NCBI GenBank assembly: GCA_050945155.1
Contig: JBMNSK010000004.1
Coordinates: 1-62,972, forward strand
Length of the DNA stretch: 62,972 nt
Direction: 5' to 3'
DNA from: JBMNSK01 sp050945155
GTDB lineage: Bacteria; Actinomycetota; Coriobacteriia; Coriobacteriales; Eggerthellaceae
Shown: one piece after another, positions 18,192 through 27,523 of the stretch
Layout: every line of letters starts with the position of its first letter
How positions within the stretch are numbered: position 1 is the stretch's first letter
Position numbers and translations under genes: made by a program
The notes under the pieces: model-generated
Database searches by the model: none
What the model was told of the DNA's origin: nothing
Seen by the model: only the letters and a program-made list of their open reading frames with translations

Positions 18192-19457
18192 TTAACAAAT
18201 CTCATACGGAATAAGCGAGCCAACGGGTGCGTTCATCGGTTCATGCACCTCAAAATAGCTCTCGGTCATACCCCGGTTGGAAGACTCTACCAAAACAAGT
18301 TCAGACATGCCGCTTCTTTGGTCCCATGCCTCTTTGCGCAGTACCTGTGCCAGGTCTCGCAGTTCTTTTGCCCGCGCTTGTCTTACGTGTTTTTCAACCT
18401 GGTCTGTACGACTTGCAGCCGGTGTACCTTCACGCTCCGAATACGGAAAGACATGAATCTTTGCAAAGCGACAGGCTCGAGCCATCTTGAGGCTGTCCTC
18501 AAAATCTTCTTGGCTCTCACCCGGAAAACCGCAAATCATATCGGTTGATAAGGTTAGTTCCGGAATCTTTTCATAGAGCTTATCAACGAGTGCCCAGTAT
18601 TCTTCTGCCGAATACGGGCGGTTCATTTCTTTGAGGACTTTCGTACTACCCGACTGCAAAGGGAGATGCAGGTGGCGACAGATTCGCCCTTGTGATGCAG
18701 CAATAAAATCAATGAGTTCATCGGTAATATTTTTCGGTTCTATGCTCGATAAACGAAAGCGACAGGCATGATTATTTTCATCCGTGAAATCTTTGGTTTC
18801 CTCGAGTAAGTCCGACAGTAAGTCCACTAAATTGTAGGACGTAGCGTCCTCGTAGACTTCATACGCACCAAGATTGATGCCCGTAAGAATTATCTCTTTC
18901 GTGCCGGCCTGCGCATAAGCAGAAACTTCTCCGAGAATGCGACGTTTTGGATAGCTTACGGACTTGCCACGAGCAACATGAACGATACAAAACGAACACG
19001 CATTATCACACCCGTCTTGGACCTTCACATTAACACGCTCGTGAAAAGGTGAACCAAGGCGAAGATAGTAAGGCTTACGTGCGTCCTTGGTTACCTGAGA
19101 GTCTTGTGATGAAAGCTCTGCGCTTAAATCCTCAAGATAAGGCATGACTGAAGCCTTGCCTAAAACTCGCACCCGAGGCGACATGGATCTAAATTCTTCC
19201 GCAGAAATAGCTGCTGCGCACCCAGTCACGAGAACTTCTGCATCAGGGTTTTCTCGCAATGCATGGTGAACCGCTTTGCGCGTTTTCTTCTCTGCCTCAG
19301 CTGTAACCGTGCAGGTATTCACCAAGATAAGATCAGCCGATGAGAGCTCTTCTTCCTTAAACCCCTGCGCAAGCAAGAACGCCAAAAACGAATCGGTCTC
19401 TACCCGATTCACCTTGCAGCCTAGGTTGATTACGGCACATGACCTAGAATTCATCAT
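18192..19457 (-). CDS. mtaB: tRNA t6A37 methylthiotransferase MtaB
   Basis: Radical-SAM enzyme that converts t6A37 to ms2t6A37 in tRNA. It has the GCKVNRVE N-terminal motif, the radical-SAM triad in CDNACSFC, and a C-terminal TRAM-like region. The frame opens at 19502, but the start is taken at 19457 (or the next ATG, 19454), where AAGGGA sits upstream within the end of rsmE. The gene then overlaps rsmE by 14 nt. It is inserted between rsmE and phoH, which are often adjacent in actinobacteria. Confidence 0.93.
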   Translation of the reverse strand: MMNSRSCAVINLGCKVNRVETDSFLAFLLAQGFKEEELSSADLILVNTCTVTAEAEKKTRKAVHHALRENPDAEVLVTGCAAAISAEEFRSMSPRVRVLGKASVMPYLEDLSAELSSQDSQVTKDARKPYYLRLGSPFHERVNVKVQDGCDNACSFCIVHVARGKSVSYPKRRILGEVSAYAQAGTKEIILTGINLGAYEVYEDATSYNLVDLLSDLLEETKDFTDENNHACRFRLSSIEPKNITDELIDFIAASQGRICRHLHLPLQSGSTKVLKEMNRPYSAEEYWALVDKLYEKIPELTLSTDMICGFPGESQEDFEDSLKMARACRFAKIHVFPYSEREGTPAASRTDQVEKHVRQARAKELRDLAQVLRKEAWDQRSGMSELVLVESSNRGMTESYFEVHEPMNAPVGSLIPYEIC

Positions 19458-20241
19458 CTCGTCCCTTTGTCGCATAACTAAAAGCATCTTTAAGCTGGAC
19501 AAGTGCGGTGAGGACCGCTGTATCAGGACTTAAAATTGTCTCGCCCAGAGAAACGGCCCGCATCACAGGCTTTTTGCCGCTTACAGATTTGTCCTCGCAA
19601 ATCATCTTTGACTCGTCCTCATTAAAGCCACCCTTTGGCCCTACTATGACTAAGATCTCACGACCGGAATGATTATAGGCAAATGAAACTGCCTCATCCG
19701 ACAAATCCTTTTCTGCCTCTTCCCAACAAAAGAGAACTAAATCATAGCAATCCAAAAGAGACCTAAGAGAAGAAAGGGACTGTACGGGACTAAGCGCCAA
19801 AACCTCAGTCCTGCCGCAATTCAGTGATGCCTTGCGTGCAAAGTTTTCCCAGAATCTATTTTTGTTTTTACTTGAAGTCTGAGTTTTGGATGCATGAGCG
19901 CTTGTAAACGGGATAATTCTGCGTACACCAAGTTCAGCACTAAAGCGAATAATCGTCTCAAAGGTCTTTTCTTCAGCAATTCCTATAGCAAGGTCTAAGT
20001 TCATAGAAGAAAAGGACGGGTCTTTTGGTTTTTGAGCGCGCTTCACATAACACCTTCCAGCGCGCATTGCGACTACACAACAAAGGTAGTAATTATCCAT
20101 GCAGTCACGAACGCTTATAAGCGAACCGCAGGATAGCGTCTTTAGGGTTTCGAAAGAGGGCTCGGACAATTCGAGTGGAAATACCTCTCGCTCCTCTGTG
20201 TCGAGACGCTGGTTTGCAAGCGTAACTAAAGGCAGTCTCAT
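19444..20241 (-). CDS. rsmE: 16S rRNA m3U1498 methyltransferase RsmE
   Basis: SPOUT-fold methyltransferase (265 residues). The C-terminal SAM-binding knot is recognisable from VIVGPKGGFNEDE and SLGETILSPDTA; the N-terminal PUA-like domain binds RNA. It follows dnaJ with a 19-nt gap. Confidence 0.93.
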   Translation of the reverse strand: MRLPLVTLANQRLDTEEREVFPLELSEPSFETLKTLSCGSLISVRDCMDNYYLCCVVAMRAGRCYVKRAQKPKDPSFSSMNLDLAIGIAEEKTFETIIRFSAELGVRRIIPFTSAHASKTQTSSKNKNRFWENFARKASLNCGRTEVLALSPVQSLSSLRSLLDCYDLVLFCWEEAEKDLSDEAVSFAYNHSGREILVIVGPKGGFNEDESKMICEDKSVSGKKPVMRAVSLGETILSPDTAVLTALVQLKDAFSYATKGRDDEF

Positions 20242-20260
20242 CGACGGGACCCACCTTTAT

Positions 20261-21400
20261 TTAATTAAATGCATCGCGCAGTTTTTGAAGCGGAGTGCGA
20301 GCATCGCTTACATCTTCACCAAGTTCTGAAGCGAGGCGTTCAAGCAGCTCGCGCTGAGACTTTGTCAGCTTCTTTGGAACCACCACGTTCACATGTACAC
20401 GCATGTCTCCACGAGAATCGCTCTTAAACTTCGGCATGCCATAACCGCGCACGCGAATGACTTGACCGTTTTGACATCCCTCTGGAATACGAACAGGCAC
20501 CTTCTCGTTTTTGAAAATGCCCTGCAAAGAAATCTCTGCGCCCAAAGCGGCCTGAATCATCGAAATATTTGCCTGAACATGCAGATTGTCTCCGTCACGT
20601 TCAAAGAATTCGTGGGGTTGAATGCGGCAGGTCACAATCAAATCGCCTGAGCGAGCTCCCTGCATGCCCGCTTCGCCAAAGCCCGTGATACGAAGCTGCT
20701 GAGAATCTTTGATACCAGCAGGAACTTCAACCGTTACATGCTGGCGATCAGGAACACGTCCTTGACCTTCGCATTCTGGACAGGGATTTTCGATGATATG
20801 TCCGGTACCACCGCATCGTTTACAGGTTGAGGTGGTCTGCATATCACCTAGGAAAGTACGCTGAACCGTTACTACGCGACCTTTTCCGCCACAGTCGGGA
20901 CAGACAGCCTCGTGACCGTTCTCACCAAGTCCGGTTCCATCGCAGTCAGGGCACGGCGCCAACCGGTCATAGACAATTTCTTTTTTGGCACCGGCAGCAA
21001 CCTCTTCAAGCGTTAGCCGCAGGCCAACGCCCATGTCCCTACCCTCTTTGCGCATGGTTTGACGTCCGCCCATGCCACCGCCGAAGAAGGTACTAAAGAT
21101 ATCTCCCATATCGAAGCCGCCGCCGAAGATATCGTCGAAGTCCACATACGCTGGTCCGCCGTAAGGATTCGAACCACCAGAAGACCCTGGAATGGTGCCA
21201 AACCTGTCATAGGCGCTCCTCTTTTTCGGGTCGGAGAGAACGTCATAGGCCTCGTTGAGTTCTTTGAACTGTTCCTCGGCATCAGCAGCCTTGTTCACGT
21301 CGGGGTGAAGTTTGCGCGCTTGGCGACGAAATGCCTTTTTGATTTCGTCTTCAGTCGCATCCCGCGAAACTCCCAATATTTCATACAGATCTTTTGCCAT
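20261..21400 (-). CDS. dnaJ: Chaperone DnaJ
   Basis: Full-length type I DnaJ (379 residues): a J-domain with HPD, a Gly/Phe-rich region, a zinc-finger domain with four CxxCxGxG repeats (CPDCDGTG, CPDCGGKG, CKRCGGTG, CPECEGQG), and the C-terminal substrate-binding domains. It follows hrcA with a 40-nt gap. Neither dnaK nor grpE is in the window, so this is likely the second, hrcA-linked dnaJ of actinobacteria. Confidence 0.97.
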   Translation of the reverse strand: MAKDLYEILGVSRDATEDEIKKAFRRQARKLHPDVNKAADAEEQFKELNEAYDVLSDPKKRSAYDRFGTIPGSSGGSNPYGGPAYVDFDDIFGGGFDMGDIFSTFFGGGMGGRQTMRKEGRDMGVGLRLTLEEVAAGAKKEIVYDRLAPCPDCDGTGLGENGHEAVCPDCGGKGRVVTVQRTFLGDMQTTSTCKRCGGTGHIIENPCPECEGQGRVPDRQHVTVEVPAGIKDSQQLRITGFGEAGMQGARSGDLIVTCRIQPHEFFERDGDNLHVQANISMIQAALGAEISLQGIFKNEKVPVRIPEGCQNGQVIRVRGYGMPKFKSDSRGDMRVHVNVVVPKKLTKSQRELLERLASELGEDVSDARTPLQKLRDAFN

Positions 21401-21440
21401 CTGCAGTGAAAACCTTTCTACAAACTCCTACAACTAAAAA

Positions 21441-22460
21441 CTACTTCATATCATCGAGGGCTCGGGAAGCAAGGTGAACAGCATTAATCACCTTCGAATA
21501 GTCCATGCGTGTCGGTCCTACCACCGCAACAACACCCTCATTGTCACCATCGCCGTATTTGCTTGCGATTACAGAAACACCCGAAAGTTCCTCGGAGGCA
21601 TTTTCGCTTCCGATGCGCACCATGGGTTTGTCTTCATCTTCGTTTTCAACGGCGTCATCGAGAATTTGGAGCAAGATCGTATCATCCTCGAGGACTTTGA
21701 TAATGGGCAGTAAGGATTGAGACTGTTTGAACTCAGGCTTCTTTAAAAGCGTACTCATCCCAAGCCGGTGAGCACGACCTGCTTCACTTTCTTGTATGCA
21801 TGAAAGCACCTTGTCTAAAACAAGACGCATAAGAGGGTCATGCATGGCTTTATCCATACTGCGGCCTAAGCCGTTTTCAAGGTCATGCAGCGACTTCCCA
21901 GAAAAGACTTCGTTTAAAAATGTCTGAACTCGGGAAAGCTCTTCGGTGCTTACTTCGTCAGCAAACTCCATCTGTCTGTTGAAAACCTGGCCATCTTCGG
22001 TAATCAAAACTACCAAAGCGCGGTGCGGGCTTAAGGAGACTAAGGAGAGCTGTTTGATTTGAAGCTTTAAGACCGACGGTGCAATAACAATGGAAAGACA
22101 GTCGGTAAAACGTGTCAGAGCAGATGAGGTCTTGTCGAGAAGCGTTTCAATCTCATCAGCGTTTTCTTCTAATTCCTTCAGAATCGCATCATAAGCTTCG
22201 TCTTGCGGAGCAAGACCTGAGTCAAGTAAATCGTCAACAAAGCTTCGATAACCATAGTCGGTCGGAATGCGACCAGATGAAGTATAGGGCTGCGTAATAT
22301 AGCCGTCGTCTTCGAGTACAGAAAGTTCATTGCGCACGGTTGCAGAACTGACGCCAAGCTTATAGCGCTCAGCGATGGTACGCGAACCTACCGGCAAAGC
22401 GCGCGCAACATACTCCTCAATGAGAGCAGCAAGAACTTTTTGCCGACGATCGGATAACAC
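21441..22460 (-). CDS. hrcA: Heat-inducible transcription repressor HrcA
   Basis: HrcA represses chaperone genes by binding CIRCE operators. It has a winged-helix N-terminus (DRRQKVLAALIEEYVARALPV, then SSATVRNELSVLEDDG) and a GAF-like core. The frame opens at 22493, but the GTG at 22460 is preferred: GAAGGAAGG lies 7 nt before it and the protein then has the usual 339 residues. I see no CIRCE (TTAGCACTC-N9-GAGTGCTAA) upstream of hrcA or dnaJ, so targets are probably elsewhere. Confidence 0.93.
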   Translation of the reverse strand: MLSDRRQKVLAALIEEYVARALPVGSRTIAERYKLGVSSATVRNELSVLEDDGYITQPYTSSGRIPTDYGYRSFVDDLLDSGLAPQDEAYDAILKELEENADEIETLLDKTSSALTRFTDCLSIVIAPSVLKLQIKQLSLVSLSPHRALVVLITEDGQVFNRQMEFADEVSTEELSRVQTFLNEVFSGKSLHDLENGLGRSMDKAMHDPLMRLVLDKVLSCIQESEAGRAHRLGMSTLLKKPEFKQSQSLLPIIKVLEDDTILLQILDDAVENEDEDKPMVRIGSENASEELSGVSVIASKYGDGDNEGVVAVVGPTRMDYSKVINAVHLASRALDDMK

Positions 22461-22621
22461 GACTCTGCCTTCCTTCAAAAAACCAGCTTGCATATTCTAG
22501 CAGTACCTATACGACCTGCACTAAAGGGATTACCTAAAAATGTATGCCTTTTCGGGTAAGTGAACTGGCAAGTGTTACGAAAGCGTCATTGTAGACATGG
22601 ACAGCACATAAATGTCTCGTA

Positions 22622-23731
22622 TTACGCAAGGTCAAAGAGACGCCCATAGAGCTCATTTCCGCAAAGCCAACCTACTTGCGTCGGTGCCCAAACCCCCTCT
22701 TCATGCGATAAAAGTCCGTCTTGCAGAAGCGACTCGAGCGTTTCGTAGAGCTGAGGGAGATAGACTGCAAAGCCCTCCATCTCTTCGTCGGAAAACCCCT
22801 TGGTCATACGCATGCCAAGCATCAGGTCTTCAGCAGCCATCTGATTACGATTCAAATCATCACAAATTTGATCATCTTGAATACGCATACGACGTGTATC
22901 GTTTTGCGTCATCGTCGCAGCTGAGAACCCGCAACCAAGATAGGGTTTTCCCGACCAATAAGCGATATTGTGTTTGCAGGCAAATCCGGGTTGAGCGTAA
23001 CTTGCAACTTCATAACGGCTGTAGCCGGCTTGCTCAAGAAGTGTTTGAGCAAGTTCCATCTGACGAGCCTGTGTGTCCTCATCCACCTCTTCAAATTCGC
23101 CTCGTAAAAGCATTTGGTCAAATGGTGTGTGCTCTTCGATGGTAAGAGGATAGACGCTTATATGTTGAAGCTTCAAATCAATCGCTTCTACAAGACTGTC
23201 TCTTAAAGACTCATCACTTTGACCAGGAATACCACACATCAAATCGATACTGATGTTTTCAAAGTAATTTTGAGCTAGTCTCACCGCTTTTTGCGCACGC
23301 TCTGCATCATGAGCTCGACCAAGCGTTTTTAAAACCGCATCATCGAAACTCTGGACTCCCAGAGACAGGCGGTTTACGCCTCCCTGAGAGACGGCAGCAA
23401 GTAAATTATCCTCAGCGCTTTCCGGATTCGCTTCCATACTCACTTCGCCAAGAGGCCAAGCCGGTATGACCTCAGCTAAAACACCAAGCAAGGACTGAAG
23501 ACGCTCTGTCCCAATATGAGAAGGAGTACCTCCGCCGATATAGACCGTTTCTAATGCATCCATTTCGCCTGCTTGTGCATAGGAGTAAAGCTTGTCTTCT
23601 ACTCCTTCGAGATATCGGTCTATTTCTGGGTCATCGCTCGATTTTGCGAATGTTGCAAAATCGCAATAGGCACACCGGGATATGCAGAAAGGAAGGTGGA
23701 TATAGAGTGCTTTATAGGGGTCATGCGCCAT
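22622..23731 (-). CDS. hemW: Radical-SAM heme chaperone HemW
   Basis: Radical-SAM protein of 369 residues with C16-x3-C20-x2-C23 in FCISRCAYCDF and the GGGTPSHIG motif. It is HemW-like rather than a true HemN coproporphyrinogen dehydrogenase because the cluster ends CDF, without the fourth cysteine. HemW binds heme and may deliver it to targets; the role in an anaerobic actinobacterium is unclear. The lepA-hemW-hrcA order is conserved in actinobacteria, here with dusB and a small gene inserted. Confidence 0.9.
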   Translation of the reverse strand: MAHDPYKALYIHLPFCISRCAYCDFATFAKSSDDPEIDRYLEGVEDKLYSYAQAGEMDALETVYIGGGTPSHIGTERLQSLLGVLAEVIPAWPLGEVSMEANPESAEDNLLAAVSQGGVNRLSLGVQSFDDAVLKTLGRAHDAERAQKAVRLAQNYFENISIDLMCGIPGQSDESLRDSLVEAIDLKLQHISVYPLTIEEHTPFDQMLLRGEFEEVDEDTQARQMELAQTLLEQAGYSRYEVASYAQPGFACKHNIAYWSGKPYLGCGFSAATMTQNDTRRMRIQDDQICDDLNRNQMAAEDLMLGMRMTKGFSDEEMEGFAVYLPQLYETLESLLQDGLLSHEEGVWAPTQVGWLCGNELYGRLFDLA

Positions 23732-23742
23732 AAGAAACCTCG

Positions 23743-24720
23743 CTATGCCAAACGCCCTGAGAGACGGTCCTCGAGTTCATCAAATAAAGCATCAAAGTCA
23801 TCAACAGTGGAGCAGGTATCAATACGTTCACGCGCTCGCGATGCTGAGGGAAGGGACCGCATATACCAAATTGCATGCTTACGCATACGCACAATACCAC
23901 GCGGGTTCAGCTCATTAAGCAAATGGGTATGACGGCGAGCCATCGCGATTTTCTCGGCTGCTGTCGGTTTCTTTGGTTCTTGCTTACCGGCTAAAGCAGC
24001 TTTAACCTGAGCAAATATCCATGGGTTTCCCTCGGCAGCCCGAGCAATCATTATGCCGTCACAGGCAGTTTCATCCCGCATTCGGCAAGCATCGGCTCCA
24101 CTGCGAATATCACCATTCCCAATAACGGGAATAGATACTGCCTCTTTTACCCTCCGAATGAGGTCCCAGTCAGCACTACCCCGATACATCTGCTGAGCAT
24201 ATCTCCCGTGAACGGTTACGGCTTGAGCGCCTGCCCCTTGCATCAACTGCGCAAAGTCAACTGCAGTTTCGTGCTCCAGTTCAAAACCTCGCCGAAACTT
24301 CGCCGTGACCGGGTGGCTAATACTGCTGCAGACGCGGTCTACAATTTCAGCAGCTAAATCCGGATTTTTCATGAGCGCAGCACCATCTCCCTTTGAGACA
24401 ATCTTGCGTGCCGGACAACCCATGTTGATATCAATATGGGACAGCTTGTCACCAAGTTCTTGTTCTACCCATAAAGCCTCATGGGCAAGAACCTCGGGCT
24501 CATGACCAAAAAGTTGAACAGCTATAAGTTCTTCCTCGGAAGAAGTGTGCAAGAGATTCTGAGTGCGCTCATTGGCATAGGAAAGGCCTTTTGCTGAGAC
24601 CATTTCCGTAAAACTCAAATCTGCCCCTTGTTCGCGGCATAGTCTCCGAAAAGCCTCGTCGCTTACTCCGGCCATGGGCGCTAGTATGACAGGAAAGCAT
24701 GACGAAAAAAGTTCCATCAA
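23743..24720 (-). CDS. dusB: tRNA-dihydrouridine synthase (DusB type)
   Basis: FMN-dependent enzyme (325 residues) that reduces uridines in tRNA. The N-terminal PVILAPMAGVSDEAFRRL, the catalytic Cys102 in INMGCPARK, and the VHGRYAQQMYRG and PVIGNGDI segments are all family features. The start could be either of two adjacent ATGs (24720 or 24717). It is close to hemW (11-nt gap) and the small membrane gene (2-nt gap). Confidence 0.93.
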   Translation of the reverse strand: MMELFSSCFPVILAPMAGVSDEAFRRLCREQGADLSFTEMVSAKGLSYANERTQNLLHTSSEEELIAVQLFGHEPEVLAHEALWVEQELGDKLSHIDINMGCPARKIVSKGDGAALMKNPDLAAEIVDRVCSSISHPVTAKFRRGFELEHETAVDFAQLMQGAGAQAVTVHGRYAQQMYRGSADWDLIRRVKEAVSIPVIGNGDIRSGADACRMRDETACDGIMIARAAEGNPWIFAQVKAALAGKQEPKKPTAAEKIAMARRHTHLLNELNPRGIVRMRKHAIWYMRSLPSASRARERIDTCSTVDDFDALFDELEDRLSGRLA

Positions 24721-24722
24721 GA

Positions 24723-24911
24723 CTAAGACCCCAGAACTTGCACCATACCGAATCCGGTAAGAAAAATAAGGCCAATAAGAATGAGAAGAACAACGATAAA
24801 GACAATGGTGAGCGCCACTTTCGTAGACTTTTTCATCCCAAAGACCTGAGTATTTGTCTTCTTATCTTTGAAAGGGTCGTCTAACCAGTCATATTCTTTT
24901 TTCCGAGCCAT
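24723..24911 (-). CDS. Small membrane protein, function unknown
   Basis: 62 residues: a charged cytoplasmic-looking N-terminus (MARKKEYDWLDDPF) and one hydrophobic membrane helix (about 32-55). It is packed between lepA (9-nt gap) and dusB (2-nt gap) on the same strand, which argues that it is real and co-expressed. It resembles no family I can name with confidence. Confidence 0.65.
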   Translation of the reverse strand: MARKKEYDWLDDPFKDKKTNTQVFGMKKSTKVALTIVFIVVLLILIGLIFLTGFGMVQVLGS

Positions 24912-24920
24912 TATCTATTC

Positions 24921-26726
24921 CTATTCGTCAACTTTTAAAATGGCCATAAAAGCCTCTTGAGGAACTTCTACGTTCCCAATACTCTTCATACGTTTCTTGC
25001 CGGCTTTTTGCTTCTCGAGCAACTTGCGTTTACGGGAGATATCACCACCATAACACTTTGCTAAAACGTCTTTCCTGCGGGCTTTGATGGTCGTACGTGC
25101 CAAAATTCGTCCACCTACCGCTGCCTGAACAGGAACTTCGAAAAGCTGTCGCGGAATGATTTCCTTAAGCTTTTGTGCTAAAACCTTTCCGCGGTCATAG
25201 GCTTTGTCCTTGTGCACAATAAACGAAAGCGCATCCACGGGTTTTCCAGCAAGGAGGATATCAAGCTTCACCAAGTCAGATTTCTTGTATCCAGCAAAAT
25301 CATAATCAAGCGAGGCATAACCCTTCGTACAAGATTTAAGCTTATCGAAATAATCCATAATCATTTCTGAAAGTGGCATCTCCCAAAGCATTTCGACAGT
25401 CGTCTGAGAAAGGTAATTCATCGTGATAAAGTTGCCGCGGCGCGCAACCGTCAAATCCATGACAGCTCCAACATAGTCGGGAGGCACTAAGACCTTCACC
25501 TTAAGATAGGGCTCTTCAATATGGTCAATCTCGCTCGGATCAGGCATCTCCTGAGGAGAATGAAGGCTTATCATCTCATGTTTCTTCGTGAAGACATGGT
25601 ATTCAACGGATGGTGCCGTAGCTAATAGGTCAAGACCAAACTCGCGCTCAAGTCGTTCTTCAATAACCTCCATATGAAGCAATCCAAGAAAGCCAACACG
25701 GAAACCAAATCCGAGGGCATGTGAGGTTTCGGGATTCCAAACCAAAGCTGGGTCATTAAGCGAGAGCTTTTCTAAGGCCTCTTTGAGCGGCTCGTACTGG
25801 TCACCATCAATAGGGAAAAGTCCGGTGAATACCATCGGCTTTACGTCTCGGTAACCTGGAAGTGGAGCTTCTGCTGGTTTAGCCTTCAGGGTTATCGTGT
25901 CGCCCACTTTGACATGTGAAACGTCTTTCAGACCAGTAGCAACATACCCAACTTCGCCAACACCAAGCTTTAAAAGCGGTGTCTCCTGCGGTTTGCGCAC
26001 GCCGACCTCTTCAGCCAGAGCTGAAATGCCCGACGCCATCATGAGGATTTGGTCTCCCTTGTTGATGCTGCCGTCGACAATACGAATGAGTGCGACAACG
26101 CCACGATATGCATCAAAGTATGAATCGAAAATAAGGGCTCTCAGAGGCGCTTCGCTATTGCCTTCGGGGGCTGGAATGTTATAGACAATTGCCTCGAGTA
26201 AATCGTGTACACCCTCGCCCGTTTTTGCTGAAGCGAGTATTGCATCGTCTGCCGGTATGGCAAGGCTGTCTTCAATATCTAGCTTTACGCGCTCAGGCTC
26301 AGCTGCAGGTAGGTCAATTTTGTTGATGAGAGGAATAATCTCTAGGTTTGCATTCATCGCCATCATGGCATTTGCAACCGTTTGCGCTTCAACTCCCTGC
26401 GTGGCATCAACCACAAGCACCGCCCCTTCGCATGCGGCAAGTGAGCGGCTCACCTCATAGGTAAAGTCAACATGACCCGGAGTATCAATGAGGTTGAACT
26501 GGTATTCTTCGCCATCATCTGCGGTATAGGAAATGCAGACGGCCTGACTTTTGATAGTAATGCCCCGCTCTCGCTCGATATCCATCGTATCGAGAACCTG
26601 ACTTTGCATATCACGTTTTGCAATCGTGCCCGTCATTTCGAGAATTCTGTCGGACAAGGTCGACTTCCCATGGTCAATATGAGCAATGATTGAGAAATTT
26701 CTAATATGTTTTGGGTCTTGCGTCAT
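24921..26726 (-). CDS. lepA: Elongation factor 4 (LepA)
   Basis: Ribosome-bound GTPase (601 residues, the usual length) acting on stalled or back-translocated ribosomes. It has IAHIDHGKST (G1), DTPGHVDF (G3), NKIDLP (G4), and the C-terminal LepA-specific domain (KRMKSIGNVEVPQEAF). The 26727-26968 gap to the divergent rpsT holds promoters for both genes. Confidence 0.97.
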   Translation of the reverse strand: MTQDPKHIRNFSIIAHIDHGKSTLSDRILEMTGTIAKRDMQSQVLDTMDIERERGITIKSQAVCISYTADDGEEYQFNLIDTPGHVDFTYEVSRSLAACEGAVLVVDATQGVEAQTVANAMMAMNANLEIIPLINKIDLPAAEPERVKLDIEDSLAIPADDAILASAKTGEGVHDLLEAIVYNIPAPEGNSEAPLRALIFDSYFDAYRGVVALIRIVDGSINKGDQILMMASGISALAEEVGVRKPQETPLLKLGVGEVGYVATGLKDVSHVKVGDTITLKAKPAEAPLPGYRDVKPMVFTGLFPIDGDQYEPLKEALEKLSLNDPALVWNPETSHALGFGFRVGFLGLLHMEVIEERLEREFGLDLLATAPSVEYHVFTKKHEMISLHSPQEMPDPSEIDHIEEPYLKVKVLVPPDYVGAVMDLTVARRGNFITMNYLSQTTVEMLWEMPLSEMIMDYFDKLKSCTKGYASLDYDFAGYKKSDLVKLDILLAGKPVDALSFIVHKDKAYDRGKVLAQKLKEIIPRQLFEVPVQAAVGGRILARTTIKARRKDVLAKCYGGDISRKRKLLEKQKAGKKRMKSIGNVEVPQEAFMAILKVDE

Positions 26727-26799
26727 TACTTCCTTATGTATGCTTCAACAACCAAGATATCCTATCGCAAAAAAGAACGACCTTTGTAAAAGATTTTTT

Positions 26800-26811
26800 C
26801 ATGTGGACATG
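26800..26811. repeat. Short palindrome in the lepA/rpsT intergenic region
   Basis: CATGT-GG-ACATG is a perfect 5-bp inverted repeat about 75 nt upstream of the lepA start, so it could be an operator for lepA. Too short to be convincing alone. Confidence 0.25.
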
Positions 26812-26890
26812 TTAAGCAAAAATGCATCCAAGTCTTTCACAAATGGGAAAAGAGGGTATCATCTTCATGCATATACGTGCAATTTGGCCA

Positions 26891-26912
26891 ACGCCCTGTA
26901 CTTGCAGGGCGT
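26891..26912 (+). promoter_or_regulatory. Inverted repeat at the rpsT promoter
   Basis: ACGCCCTG-TACTTG-CAGGGCGT is a perfect 8-bp inverted repeat with a 6-nt spacer. It ends 9 nt before the -10 TAGAAT, so it covers the -35 region. No plus-strand gene lies upstream that would need a terminator here, so an operator (or a leader hairpin of another transcript) is more likely. Confidence 0.45.
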
Positions 26913-26918
26913 TTAATA

Positions 26919-26927
26919 TGCTAGAAT
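26919..26927 (+). promoter_or_regulatory. Extended -10 promoter of rpsT
   Basis: TGCTAGAAT is an extended -10 (TGnTAnAAT) 41 nt before the rpsT start. No good -35 at normal spacing is visible. The predicted start of transcription is near 26934. Confidence 0.6.
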
Positions 26928-26968
26928 CAGCGCGTTCAGTCTTTATAAGATAAAAATGGAGGAAAAGC

Positions 26969-27523
26969 GTGGCTAATATTAAAAGTCAAAAAAAGCGCAA
27001 TATTACGAACGAGAAAGCTCGTATGCGTAATCGCGCGATTAAGTCTGAGTTGAAGACTGCTGTCCGCCGTGTACATGAGGCCGTTGAAGCAGAAAACGGT
27101 GCTGAGGCATATGCAGCTGCCCTTCAGGCTTCTCGCCTGTTTGACAAGGCTGCAGCAAAGGGCATCATCCACAAGAACCAGGCTGCAAATCGTAAAAGCG
27201 GTATCATGAAGCTTGCAAACACTGTTGTAAGCGACGATGATCGCAAAGCATATGTGAAGCCTGAACCTAAGACCAACAAAACAGGTTCTAAGAAGGCAGA
27301 GCGCAAGGCTGAACGTAAAGCTGCTCAGAAGAAGGCTTCTGAAGAAAAGGCAAAGCGCCGCGAGGAGACCCTCAAGCTTGAAGCCAAAGCTGCAAAGCGT
27401 AAGGCCAAGGAAGCTGAAGAGGCTGCAAAGGCAGAAGCAGAGGCTGAAGCTGCTGCTGAAGCTGAAGCTGGCGAAGAAGCTGAAGGAGCAGAAGAGGCTC
27501 CTGCTGAGGAAAGCGCTGAATAA
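26969..27523 (+). CDS. rpsT: 30S ribosomal protein S20 with long charged C-terminal extension
   Basis: Residues 1-87 are a normal S20 (MANIKSQKKRNITNEKARMR at the start, SGIMKLANTVV at the end). About 97 further residues follow, first Lys/Ala/Arg/Glu-rich (98-148), then almost only Glu and Ala (149-184). The usual family length is about 85-90 residues. The start is a GTG with GGAGG 7 nt upstream. It is one of only two plus-strand genes here and is followed by a strong terminator. A 203-codon minus-strand frame opposite it is a shadow of the repetitive tail. Confidence 0.93.
   Translation: MANIKSQKKRNITNEKARMRNRAIKSELKTAVRRVHEAVEAENGAEAYAAALQASRLFDKAAAKGIIHKNQAANRKSGIMKLANTVVSDDDRKAYVKPEPKTNKTGSKKAERKAERKAAQKKASEEKAKRREETLKLEAKAAKRKAKEAEEAAKAEAEAEAAAEAEAGEEAEGAEEAPAEESAE

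Noticed and set aside
22494..22621. CIRCE or HAIR operator upstream of hrcA
   Set aside because: No TTAGCACTC or CTTGAGT inverted repeat found in this stretch.
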